From positions 28,632,890-28,696,889 of the forward strand of contig NC_052509.1 of the NCBI RefSeq assembly GCF_014356525.2: DNA of 64,000 nucleotides. Direction: 5' to 3'. The notes below the pieces were generated by a model. That model was not told the DNA's origin, did not search any database, and worked only from the letters and a program-made list of their open reading frames with translations. The translations under genes and the position numbers were made by a program. Positions 20,133-31,373 of the stretch are shown in pieces (position 1 is the first letter of the stretch; every line of letters begins with the position of its first letter). This DNA comes from Nilaparvata lugens. Taxonomy: Eukaryota > Arthropoda > Insecta > Hemiptera > Delphacidae.

Positions 20133-20846
20133 TTTTTACTTACCATAGGTAAGGAAAGTATTGCTTAAAAAAATTAAGTTACCTAAATTTCTATAAGTTT
20201 CTTTGAAGGTCCCGTGAGTCCAATAACGTGGTTTTTGGGTATTGGTCTATATGAGTGTATGTGTGTCTGTGTACACAGCGATATCTCATCTCCCAATTAA
20301 CGGAATGACTTGAAATTTGAAACTTAAGGTCCTCACAGTATAAAGATCCGACACGAACAATTTCGATCAAATGCAATTCAAGATGGCGGCTAAAATGATG
20401 TCAAAAACATGGTTTTTCGCGATTTTCTGAAAATTGGCGCCAATGTTGATCAAATTTATACCTAAAAAGGTCATTGATAAGTTCTATCAACTGCCACAAG
20501 TCCCATTTCTGTAAAAATTTCAGGAGCTCCGCCCCATTTATGCAAAGTTTGATTTTAGATTTCCAATTATCAGGCTTCAGATACAATTTAAACGAAAAAT
20601 TTCAAGTGGGCATGAGAATGAAAATAATTGAGCATGAAAATCTCTACAATTAATGTCCAGTAACATTTACACCTTGAATTGAAATAAGCTCGAAATTCAA
20701 GAAAATGTGATCATTCAAATGCAAACTTAATGTGAGAGGCAACTGTTGCCATCCCTGAAAGATATAGCAGAATTGATCTCGTCAGATGATTATTTTTAAA
20801 TCATATTCATAATGGCAAGGAAAGTTGTGTGAGTGCACCACACCAG
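20133..20846 (-). repeat. Dispersed repeat M, copy 2 (near full length)
   Basis: Minus-strand copy beginning at 20846 with 'ctggtgtggtgcactcacac', then 'aactttccttgcc', a divergent middle including 'cagaaaatcgcgaaaaacca', a short acac tract, 'acccaaaaaccacg', and ending 'aatactttccttacctatgg'. The second half of the terminal hairpin (ttccttgccc) is deleted here. It sets the 5' start of the family, which the copy at 21498 confirms. Confidence 0.75.
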
Positions 20847-21497
20847 ATTTTTTGTGTATTAAAATAATGGTTAAAGTTCAATCAAGGATGAATTTTCAAT
20901 TTGTCAACCGAAATTGAACCGCCTTAACGAGCTGAGAAGAATGAGCTGTAGTAGGATGAGATCTTATCATTGTGTCATAAGTAATGAGTGTTTAAATTTT
21001 TGATCCTTGAGATGTCCTTATGCGCTCCTCTGCACTGGAAAATACTGAATTGAACTGCATCTAACGGGTTATTCTCATAGAACATGATCTTATGAACTTG
21101 TCATTGTGCGAAATATCAATGTGAGGACAATGTAGTTGGTGATGATGGTTAAAGCTGAAAATGAGTTGTTTTTCACAATACAAGGAGCATCTAAATGGTA
21201 ACAATCGGAAGATATTGCTGATCAAAAACTGAAATTCCTCAAAATTGATTTTTTTTTAAATTTCACTCATTTTTGAAAAATCATAACTCAGTACTCAATG
21301 GAGATAGAGAGTTCCGAATGATCTTATGTTATTCAGAATTTTATAATCTAAAAAAAGGCAGGAGCAAATTTTTCTGGAAAATGAGCCGAAAATACGAGGT
21401 TTTGGGCCATTCTGTATCTAGCACAAGGTAATTTTGCATGAAGAAATTGGTTCTGGACTTCTCTTATGTACCGTACCCAAATACTATATTAAAGTAT
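20847..21497. other. Spacer between two repeat M copies
   Basis: About 650 bases with no ORF; flanked by oppositely oriented copies of the same repeat, so their 5' ends form a 36-bp inverted repeat (20815-20850 with 21495-21531). Confidence 0.5.
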
Positions 21498-22270
21498 CTG
21501 GTGTGGTACAATCACACAACTTTCCTTGCTCATTGAACTGTAAGCCTCATTCTCAAACGAGAATAATTTAGGGGAATAACATAATGACGATTGGCGGTAA
21601 CATATTTATTTGAAACTACGATCAGACTACTGTATATATAATTGTTTTTGGAGTTCTTTTTCCTTTGTTTAAATTGTGAAATTTGATGATTTTTTCTTAA
21701 GTCGTCAAAACAGCTGTTCTACAGATGTAATATCTCGACTATGGTGTTCTTTTAATAAACTGCTCTACCTACCTACTTCATGCACGAGAAGGAGGTTACA
21801 AAGTCCATTTTTCTAGGATGGGGTGGACCCCCCATTAGTTTCTCAGGAAGGAGACTCTTGCCAGTTGATAGAGCTGATAAATAACTATACAGAGTATGAA
21901 TTTGAAAAAAATCGGTCAAGTCATTTCTGAGAAAATCGTGAAAAACATGTTTTTTTAGTAATTATCCGCCATTTTTCTTAAGAATTTTACGGAGCTCTGC
22001 AATTTTCCCAGAAATGAGACTCATGTCAGTTGATAGGGCTTATAAATAGCTATCCATTATATAAATTTGAAGAAAATCGTTAGAGCCGTTTTCGAGAAAA
22101 CCGTGAAAAACATGGTTTTTTAGTAATTATCCGCCATTCTTTCCGCCATCGTGAATTGAATTTTATTGAATTTCTTATTGTCGGATCCTCATGGTATAAT
22201 GACCTTAAGTTTAAAATTTCAAGTCAATCGGTTAATTAGGAATGGAGTTATGGCGTTCACAGACATACAG

Positions 22271-22324
<54 letters not shown>

Positions 22325-22453
22325 CAATATACCCAAAAATCATGTTTTTGGATTCAGGGGACCTTGAAACGTATATAAAACTTGAAATTAGGGAACCTTA
22401 ATTTTTTCGAAAGAAATACTTTCCTACCTATGGTAATAGGGCAAGGAAAGTAG
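21498..22453 (+). repeat. Dispersed repeat M, copy 3 (full length)
   Basis: 956 bp from 'ctggtgtggtacaatcacac' to the hairpin end 'gggcaaggaaagt'. It contains the same blocks as 11990-12957, two internal degenerate ~150-bp units, and a long (CA)n run at 22268-22321. The 5' 'aactttccttgc' and the 3' 'gcaaggaaagt' are complementary, giving a short TIR. Confidence 0.8.
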
Positions 22454-22608
22454 AAATCAGGACTACAATATAAATTGCAAGCACACCTCCTTTTTATGCG
22501 TCTATATTGACTGGACTAATAATACAGTATTAAAAAAAAATCAGAACTACAATATAAATTACAAGCACACCCCCTTCTTCATGTCTATATTTACTGGGCT
22601 AGTACTTA
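22454..22608 (+). repeat. 84-bp tandem duplication
   Basis: Units starting at 22454 and 22538 share 'actacaatataaatt' and 'caagcacacc', with about 15% divergence. Confidence 0.8.
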
Positions 22609-24838
22609 ACTAGATATTTTTATTTTATTTCAACTGTTTTTCTTTTTGCTTCAATTAAAAACAATTAACAGTTTCTCAATCACTGTTATCTGTACATTAA
22701 TATTGAGCTCTGTGGATAAGTACCACAAGATACATTCCAGCTCTACATTCCCTGTCAAAACGCCCCTATACAGTAGTGATATTGAGCACGTATCATTTCT
22801 CACCTTATGAAGGATAAGGGCGTCAGTCAATCTACTATCCAACAAAATCGTTCTGTGTAATAGTTGAAAGAATACGTGTTGAAAATTTGAAATTGTTTGA
22901 TGAAAGCATTTGAAAGTCATCGTCGAACATTCACAAATTACCCTCTCGAGCCTCCCAGTCAAAAGTCGCTTCGCTCGTTCAATTGAGCAGCGATTTCAAC
23001 AATTTCATCACTGTATAGTTGCCTGATCGGTAATTATTGTCATGATAATAAAATAAATTGCTGATAGTTACTAAAAATAAGTTAAAAATATACTACAAAA
23101 ATGTATTATGCAGTTAGTGTTCCCATGATATTTAGATTGTATTCCACCTAAAACAAGTTAATGATTGACAAGTCAATGCAAAAATCAATATCACCAATAG
23201 ATGTAAGGACACACACACACATAATATTAATAACACGAATTCAATTGCATAATATTTTAATAATAATATTGGAATGAGTTCAACATCTTTCTATAATTTA
23301 AGGCAATATTCCAACTTTGTATCATTCATATACAATAATTAGTCTATATATAAAATCAAATACAATATCAACATTTTCCCCATCGAATTAAGTTTATATA
23401 GGATAGCCACTAAAATTGACTGGACATGTAAAATATCATATAGATATTTATTATTCTCAAGTATGAACGTTTTGGATTTTGAATCATAGCTTTATGTACA
23501 AAGAAACTTTACACAGAAAGTTTTTAAATTCATATGATTCATTAATCAGTATTTTCATATATAAAAATATTGTTTAGAATTATTATCACTTGCAATTTAT
23601 AGTTCAAACAAATTACAGTATTTTTTTCGAAGCTGGTACAGTACATAGACAATAAATATGTGAACTAAAAAATAATTAGAATGTTGTGTAGAAATGGAAA
23701 ATTATAGAAAAAATCAATATCTTAAAAACTGGATAGGGGATTGAGAGAAAGTATAGACAACTTGATGTGAAGCTGGATTGCTAATCAATACTGAGTTTTT
23801 AACAAAAATATTTATATGGTCTACAGTAAAGTAAAAGGAAAATGAAATTGTAAGATTTTAAAATCTCTTTAAAACACTCTTTGGGGAATCGAATGGGAAT
23901 TTTGCACATTCATCTAACACATTCTCTGACGATCCACCTAGAAATTACACTTTGAAATTTGATATAGTTATTTACTGTTATGAATTTGTATGAAATTAAT
24001 ACAAAATAGAGATCCTTTACATGAATACAATTTGTATGGTGAATCAATTTATTAGCTACAATGACTAGACACAATTGGAAGAAATAAATAGAATTTAAAA
24101 AAATCTATTTGGTTAAAAAAGTGAGCTCCATTTCAAGAATATTACAATATTGGTGGAAAATTACGTAATATGCAGTGATATTATCAATCGTTTCCAACCA
24201 ATACCTATATACTATAAATGAATTTGAAATTATTTACTATAAATGTTTAAGATTGTGTGAACAAAATAGCTAATCACAATTGAAAATTCTTACTCAAAAT
24301 TTCGTTAATTCATTTGAAAATATTAGAGATATTCTTTAGTTAGAATTATAAAATATTCCTATTAATGAAAAGTACTCGATCAATTGATTTTAATTTTGAT
24401 GTAAAGTTTTAAAACCCAAATTATCAATATTATTTGTACAAGACTACATTTGACTTTTACAATTTGTACAAGTCAAACTGCACTATTTTATGTAAATAAT
24501 ATTCACTATTTCCAAGTCATATATTCCAACAAATCGTAAGAACACAAATTAAAATTTTGATTTTTTACAAAAAAATGTTTCTTTTTAAATACTACCTTCA
24601 GTAAGATGGCGATTATCATTTTACATTGTGTAACACGGAAATTTCTCTAACACGCCGTAACTATTCTGGTGCTCAAGCGGTTTGGAAAAAGATTTATCAT
24701 AAGGTCAATCCATACTCTGGACATACAGCTGATCCATCTTGTTGATAATGAATGTTCCCATTAACGTTAAATCGTCAGTAAGTTCAGAAATGGGAAAGTT
24801 GCTCAGCATTTGAGCATAGCGAGCTGATGTTACTGTAA
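22609..24838. other. AT-rich non-coding region
   Basis: No gene, inverted repeat or recognisable element. A 103-codon minus-strand frame (22962-22651) has no motif and I treat it as chance. Confidence 0.45.
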
Positions 24839-25004
24839 AGGTGCGTACAGATATACGCGCTGCGAATATGAGCAATTCACTTTTAATCAGCTGATGCCAA
24901 GCTTTTTATATGTGTATCTTACCGTTTCTGTAAAAAATACAGATATAATCAGCTGATTAAAAGTGAATTGCTCATGTTTGCGGCGCGTATATCTGTACGC
25001 ACCT
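24839..25004. mobile_element. Fold-back MITE, 166 bp
   Basis: 55-bp near-perfect inverted repeats (24839-24895 and 24950-25004) starting 'aggtgcgtacagatatacgc', separated by about 55 bases. No ORF. The right end abuts a further MITE-like segment whose 'ttgttcacataacagcgatt' is matched in reverse at 34789-34812. Confidence 0.85.
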
Positions 25005-25112
25005 AAAGAGCTTGTTCACATAACAGCGATTTACGCTCGGTTGGCAAATCGCTCGATTTGCCAGCCTTGAACACATGACAGCGATTCATGAGCGGTTTGC
25101 GATCGATTGAGA

Positions 25113-25395
25113 CTGTGCAAAGGTTGAAATAAAACTTTCTACTGGTGATATTTTTTAAAGTTTTTCGATTTGTATATCATCAAGCTATCGAAATGGAACA
25201 GTTTTCTCAGAAAAACATTTTTCCGATCATTACTTTTCAAGATATGAGCGCCTAAAGTTTAAATTTTAGAACAGAACATTTCAAATACGGTAAGAGATAA
25301 ATCCATGAGATTTGGAAGATAAATTCTTCATGGTATTGTTGATTGAATAAAACAAAAATTTTCTGAAAATATCAATTTTTGAAAAAGCTATTCTA
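25113..25395 (+). repeat. Dispersed repeat R1, copy 2
   Basis: Contains 'gatatgagcgcctaaagttt', 'taagagataaatccatgaga' and 'tgaaaatatcaattttt' in the same order as 1541-1795 and the reverse of 43975-43725. Confidence 0.75.
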
Positions 25396-27020
25396 TTTAC
25401 TGAAAATGACCAAAAATAACTCATTAATTACCTAAATAACCTAAAAGATCATGTTCAATGATGTTTTAATGGGGAAGATTGAGTTCATACTTTTTTATAC
25501 TCTTAAATGTCAATATGTTTTTATTATTATTATTAATGTTTTGGTTCTTAAATAATAAACACAAATAATGTTGGCAGAGCAGTCTGCTGTGACAGGTTGT
25601 GCTCAAATGCTGCGTAATTTATTTCAAGTTTGGTAAGGTTATTCAAGTTATTTTCCATTTTCAAAAAGTGCATATTCTAGAGTTGGCTGTCATCTTCACC
25701 GTGAACTATCTCAAAGTTGTCAGTCACACATGTAAGTCCTAATAATAGTGTTTTCAAATTATTCTAGTCCTGAAAAACAGTGAATAATTTCTACAATTGT
25801 GTTGTTGTCTGGCTCTGCACTCACTATCTTTGACTACGGCGGTGTCTGTGCCTTGGTTCTTTTGCTGTGTTGATTATCAGCGTTCCGTTTTGTTCTAGTA
25901 CATCGAATTGACTCTTGCTGTGCTCCTTTTAATCACCCCATATCTCTCCCTTCCTCTTCCATTTCTATTATCAGGAGCTTCCATACTGTCCTGCCTTGAC
26001 CGCTCTCTTGGCGTTCACTCTTCCTATCATCTTTCTTTGTTAATATCGGTAGCTTGCCCGCATCTATCAGCTGATTACAACAATTTTCCGTTGAATGACG
26101 TATCCTAGCAACTACACAAAGCGGCAGTTTTGAATCATTCTGAAATGAATAGACTCAGATCGACTCGCAGCAAACGAGAAAAAATGTCAGCCGAAAGTAA
26201 CTTAGAACTAAGTAATTTGAAGAACGAACTCTGTAACGATTTAGTAATAGAGCTCGCCATAGATATCAGAACGTCACTCGCAATTGTTGCTGACAAATCT
26301 TCAGACGATGCCATAGCCGACGTAATTCCTCATGTTGTTGAGGTTTTGAACAGACTGGATAATTCTATATCTGACAATGCTGATCTGAGAAAACGCTATC
26401 TGAATTATCGGAAGAGAATCTTACAATCACCAAGCTGTTGGAAGAGGCGAAAAACAGAAGAGATGAAAATTATGCAGATTCTCTGGTCTATGAGGAAGGG
26501 GCCGAGGCGGAAATTAGTCTATTGAAGTCTCGAATTGATGTTCTAGAGGCCGATAAAAAGATATTAAAAGAAGACCTGCTCAATAAAAGTGCCATAATCG
26601 ACATAATTCAAGCTGAAAAATAAATTTAATAATGAGAAAGAGTGAAAATCGTAGTAAAAGTACTCAGGAGAATGTCTATATCACACCAAAAAATGTAGCT
26701 AAGCCTAAACCTGAAGGGAGAGATGACTATGCTATTCCAGTCAGTAACAGATTCACGTTGCTTTCCACAAACAATGAAGATGAGTACCAAATGGAAACAG
26801 AGGTCAATCAATCTGTATCAGGTACCCAACACTGTTCTGCGAAACAGACAAAGACGACTCAGAAACAGAAACGGAAAACTACTAGATCAACAATTGGTAG
26901 AAGAAAGCTAACAGTACTCTCATCTAGTCAGGGAAGGGAACTTAGTAGATATTTCAGAGATCTAGAGGATGAGTTCGAGATTTTTGTGTATACAAAGCCC
27001 GGAGCCAAAATCAAACACAT

Positions 27021-27025
27021 ATAGT
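27021..27025. repeat. Target-site duplication of LTIR-1 (left)
   Basis: atagt, matching 30995-30999. A 2-bp 'ta' slippage next to it would explain why the rejoined ORF1 is off by two bases. Confidence 0.65.
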
Positions 27026-27202
27026 AGCCCAGTCAATGAAGGTCCAAAAAAGCAGTTTCGATCCGAAAATTAAATAAAATCTGAATTTCCCACCATCGAT
27101 AGAACCCTCCCAGAGGGTCATTCTCCCAAAAGTCCCAAGAAATCCACTTGGAGCTTTCCGCCCCAGCCCCCTGAAACATGAAAAATGCAGGTAAACACGG
27201 GA

Positions 27203-27938
27203 AATCAATTATCTCTGTAACCATTGATCGGAAACAGTCCTATTATATGTCATTCGATTCGTTACATTATGGACTACAATATTAGTTATATTCATTTTTC
27301 CAATAAAATTAACAGTTTTCTTGATAAAATGATATATATGTAAAAATCTAGGGGGTTTGTGATTTGATTTTTTTTGTTTTCTTCGATTAACTTCGAAACA
27401 AGTAGTTTTACAGGAAAATGAGCCGAATAATTAATGTAGCCACTGTCATTGCAAATCCATTGATGTATATTGTTATGTATTTTCGATCCTATTTGACGCT
27501 GTGGAAGGGGAAACGGTCGACGCGTAACGACGCGGCTGACTCACTTAGCCATAGTAAACAGCAAACTGGTAATCAATTATCTCTGTAACCATTAATCGGA
27601 AAAACATCTATCATATGTCATTCGATTCGTTACATCATGGACTAGAATATTAGTCTTATTCATTTCCTCAATAAATCAAACAGTTTGCTTGATAAAATAA
27701 TTTATATGTAAAAATTTAGGGGTTTTTCGATTTGATTTTTGTTTTCTCCGATTAACTTCGAAGCGAATAATCTAAAGAAAATTAGACAAATAATTAATGT
27801 AGCCACATTCATTGCGAATCCATTGATGTATATTGTTATTTATCTGCGATTCGATTTGACGCTGTGGAAGGGGAAACAGTCGACGCGGTATGGCGTGTGG
27901 CTGACTCTCTTCAACATAGTAAACAGTAAAATACAGCA
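27203..27938 (+). repeat. Two tandem ~368-bp units in the left arm of LTIR-1
   Basis: Units begin 'aatcaattatctctgtaacc' at 27203 and 27571 and both contain 'gacgctgtggaaggggaaac'. The mirrored pair in the right arm has the same period (unit ends near 30459 and 30826). Confidence 0.88.
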
Positions 27939-30033
27939 GTAGTAGGCCTACTGCTTTCTAAGTTGCATCTTATTCACACTATGGCGCTCGAAACAATCAA
28001 TTTTGTCTATTGTTTTGACATGCGATGAAAGTAATTTTTCACATTTTAATTCTCTAAATTCTCTAAAATCATTTTGTTGTTATATATGTGCTAAATCATG
28101 CATTCTATGACAGACAAAGATATTGTTTGCAACCGATAAAATATTCATACTATTACATAATATAATAGATAAATTTAAAATATGTGTGTATGATCATAAT
28201 TCTATGCTAAAATTTATCATAAGTTATGAATTCAAAAACTGAGATAAATCATAGATTAAAATAGTGTTAACAGTGGCAATTTCCTGAAAAATCATAGTGT
28301 GCAGTGTTTGCTGTTTTCTACAGTTAATATTCTACAAGCCAGGTTGATAATATACCTTCAGTTGAGCCAAATATATATGACGGCTGAGGCATAAAAAAAT
28401 TTATACATTGGGCTTGTTGAGTTGAAACTTTCTATGATTCTATTTGTAAAGTAGCTTATCTTCCCTTCTTACTAGTTGAATCTATATTATTTAGACAGTC
28501 CAATATGAAAATTCAGTAGATTCTAAAGATGAAAGCCATGCAAACATACAAATTAAGGAAGAGAAAGCATGCATAAAAGGTAGGAAAATCATGAAAGTGT
28601 TTCACATTTAACCACAAAGTACCCTACCGTATAAGATTAATTGAAAGATGATTCATCATCTTCTATTATTTTTGTTAACATATCGATTTTTCACCTCCAC
28701 TCGCATCTTGTCATTCATTACACAAGGTTGGCAGAAGCTTTCCTTTATGCCGATTAATGTTGATTGAAATTGATTTTGATTAGGGCACCAAAAGAATAGA
28801 TCTATTGAAATTCAAATGCTATTTGGATGACGTTCACATTCCACTGTTTTTTTTTACAATAATTGTTACGTTGAAGAGTGAGGCAATTCAATCCATTTGG
28901 AAGTAAAAGGAAATCACAGTGCGATTTGAACAGTGGATAGTAACTTTGAAATTCAGTTGCTCAATTGATTTCGGCTTGATACTATCATTTGTAATTATAG
29001 TTGATCAGAAATATGCATTGTATATAATGTTTATATTTCAGTTTGACTAATCTTCTATCACAGTCTCGCTTCCATTCATAAACATGATAATCCTAAATAC
29101 GTTATTTACTTTAAAATGTAGCTCATCTTACGTCGAACAATGTACAATACAAACAATTTTCATTAAATTAGTCTACTATTATGAAGATCATTGGAATTTC
29201 TGCCTGTGAATGAGAAAAAGTCATTTTATGAGCCTTGAAATTCGTACCTAGAAAAAGTTGCATTATTACTAGAAATTTTGTTATTTTTACTATTTATTAT
29301 AGGTACTGTACATTGATTTTTGTGATTATAGAGATCAACTACTTTATTCTGAATCAGGATAAGGATAAATAGGGAAATTGTGAGATGGGGATAACATCCA
29401 TAGTTTCATAGCATCAATTTGAAAGCTCTGATAATAATGATTTGAACGGAACTGCGATTCTGGCTTGGTATTGCCTCTTCATGTTCAGTGAGAATAGAAA
29501 GCTTCAGAGTAATTCGTTCTCACTATATGTGATAATATTGGTAGTATTTGGTAACATTTGTTAATATTTGAACCGAATGTGCAACAAATTAATCTACTTT
29601 CATCTTGAACATTATTTTCAACTTATCAGGAGTACAGTATTATCATATAGTATCTCAGGTAGGCCCACCCTTTTATTTTTTTGTTCACGTGATCTGATGA
29701 TATTAATTCCATTATCAAGTAGTGCTTAAATTATAAAGAGTGATTAAACAAGATAAAACACAAGAAAAGCTATGAAAAGAAATTCTGAATCTTCATTTTT
29801 CACAAAATAAGGATAAGATGAAGGAGTCAGACACTTAATATATCATGAAACTTCGTTGAAAAACATCAATATCTGAAACTAGAGTTATCAAATTGTGTTA
29901 CCTCTGACTCGTATGGAGAAGGCACACTTCAAATTAATATAATAAATTCTGTGAGCAAACAACAAAATCCTGATTTTTAAGAGTAATATTTTACTCTTAG
30001 TAGGAGTATTGAAAAGTGAAAATCTATATACAG

Positions 30034-30994
30034 CGCATGTCAAAACAATAGACAAAATTAATTGTTTCGAGCGCCATAGTGTAAATGAGATGCAATGTAG
30101 ACAGCAGTATTATTCTGTTTACTATGTTACTATGGTGTCAGCCGCGTCGGCTGTTTCCCCTTCCACAGCGTCAACTTGAATCGCAAATACATAACAATAC
30201 ATCAATAGATTCGCAATGAATGTAGCTACGATAATTTCTCGTCACATTGTTCTTTAACATTATTTGCTTCGAAGTAAATCGGAAAAACAAAAAAATCAAA
30301 TCGAAAAACCCCTAAATTTTTACATTATATTATTTTATCAAGGAAACTGTTCGATTTATTGAGGCAATGAATCCGACTAATATTGTAGTCCTTAATGTAA
30401 CGAATCGAATGACATATGATAGATTTTTTTCCGATTAATGGTTACAGAGATAATTGATTTCCAGTTTGCTTTTTACTGTGGCTAAGAGAGTCTGCCGCGC
30501 CGTTCCGCGTCGACTGTTTCCCCTTCCACGGCGTCAAATCGAGTCGCAAATACATAACAATATACATCAATGGATTCGCAATAAGAGTGGCTACATCAAT
30601 TATTTGGCTCATTTTTCTTTGAAACTACTTGCTTTGAAGTTAATCGAAGAAAACAAAAAAATCAAATCGCAAACCCCCTAAATTTTTACATATATATTAT
30701 TTTATCAAGAAAACTGTTGATTTTATTAAGAAAATGAATATACCTAATATTGTAGTCCATAATTTAACGAATCTAATGACATATAATAGAACTGTTTCCG
30801 ATAAATGGGTACAGAGATAATTCATTTTCCGTGATTACCTGCATTTTTCAACTTTGAGGGGGGCTAGGGGGGGAAGCTCCAAGGGGATTTCTTGGGACTT
30901 TTGGGAGAATGACCCTCTGGGAGGGTTCTATCGATGGTAGAAGATTCAGCTTTTATTTAATTTTCGGATCGAAAAAACCTTTATTGACTGGGCT
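30034..30994 (-). repeat. Right arm of LTIR-1
   Basis: Inverted copy of 27026-28024, including both ~367-bp units and the terminal block with 'gaccctctgggagggttcta'. Confidence 0.88.
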
Positions 30995-31373
30995 ATAGTT
31001 AAAGATGGTCTCGATTTTGTTAGAGATTTCAATGAGGAAGACCACATTATCCTATTTGCTGGAGGAAATGATTGTTACCGTGATGAACCCTATCAACTGA
31101 CATTACAAGGAATACAATCACTGTTCGAACTAAACTCAAAGGCCCAAATTACAGTATGCAGTACACCTTATCGTTATGACGATATAGAACTTAATGATAG
31201 TGTCTTTCATTCCAACTGTATACTGTCCAAGGCGATAAGTGATTATAACGGAGAGCTTAGACTTTGCTACGAAGATGTAAACAATTTTCTCAGAAGATCA
31301 CACTTTACCAGACATGGCCTTCACCTCAACCGGAAATGGAAAGTGATTCTTGCAAATCATCAGTTATCTTGCT

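Larger units (their letters stand above)
27026..30994. mobile_element. Long-terminal-inverted-repeat element LTIR-1 (3,969 bp, non-autonomous)
   Basis: Starts AGCCCAGTCAATGAAGG and ends in the inverted complement ...TTGACTGGGCT. Arms of about 999 bp (27026-28024) and 961 bp (30034-30994) are inverted copies; each arm holds two direct ~368-bp units. The core (28025-30033) has no ORF over about 60 codons. It is inserted in ORF1 of NLR2 with a 5-bp duplication (atagt). The fold-back-with-tandem-units layout recalls Drosophila FB elements, while AG...CT ends with long TIRs recall Mavericks/Polintons; neither is established here. Confidence 0.88.

Noticed and set aside
22651..22962. 103-codon minus-strand frame
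   Set aside because: No motif, no splice context, no neighbour frame of similar composition; length is possible by chance in this DNA.
24839..25004. A microRNA precursor from the long hairpin
   Set aside because: Arms of 55 bp with a 55-base loop and terminal features of a MITE; no evidence of processing can be seen in the sequence.
27011..27224. Minus-strand frames over 60 codons in the LTIR-1 arm as a gene
   Set aside because: They fall in the inverted-repeat arm, have no partner exon and are not kept open in the opposite arm.
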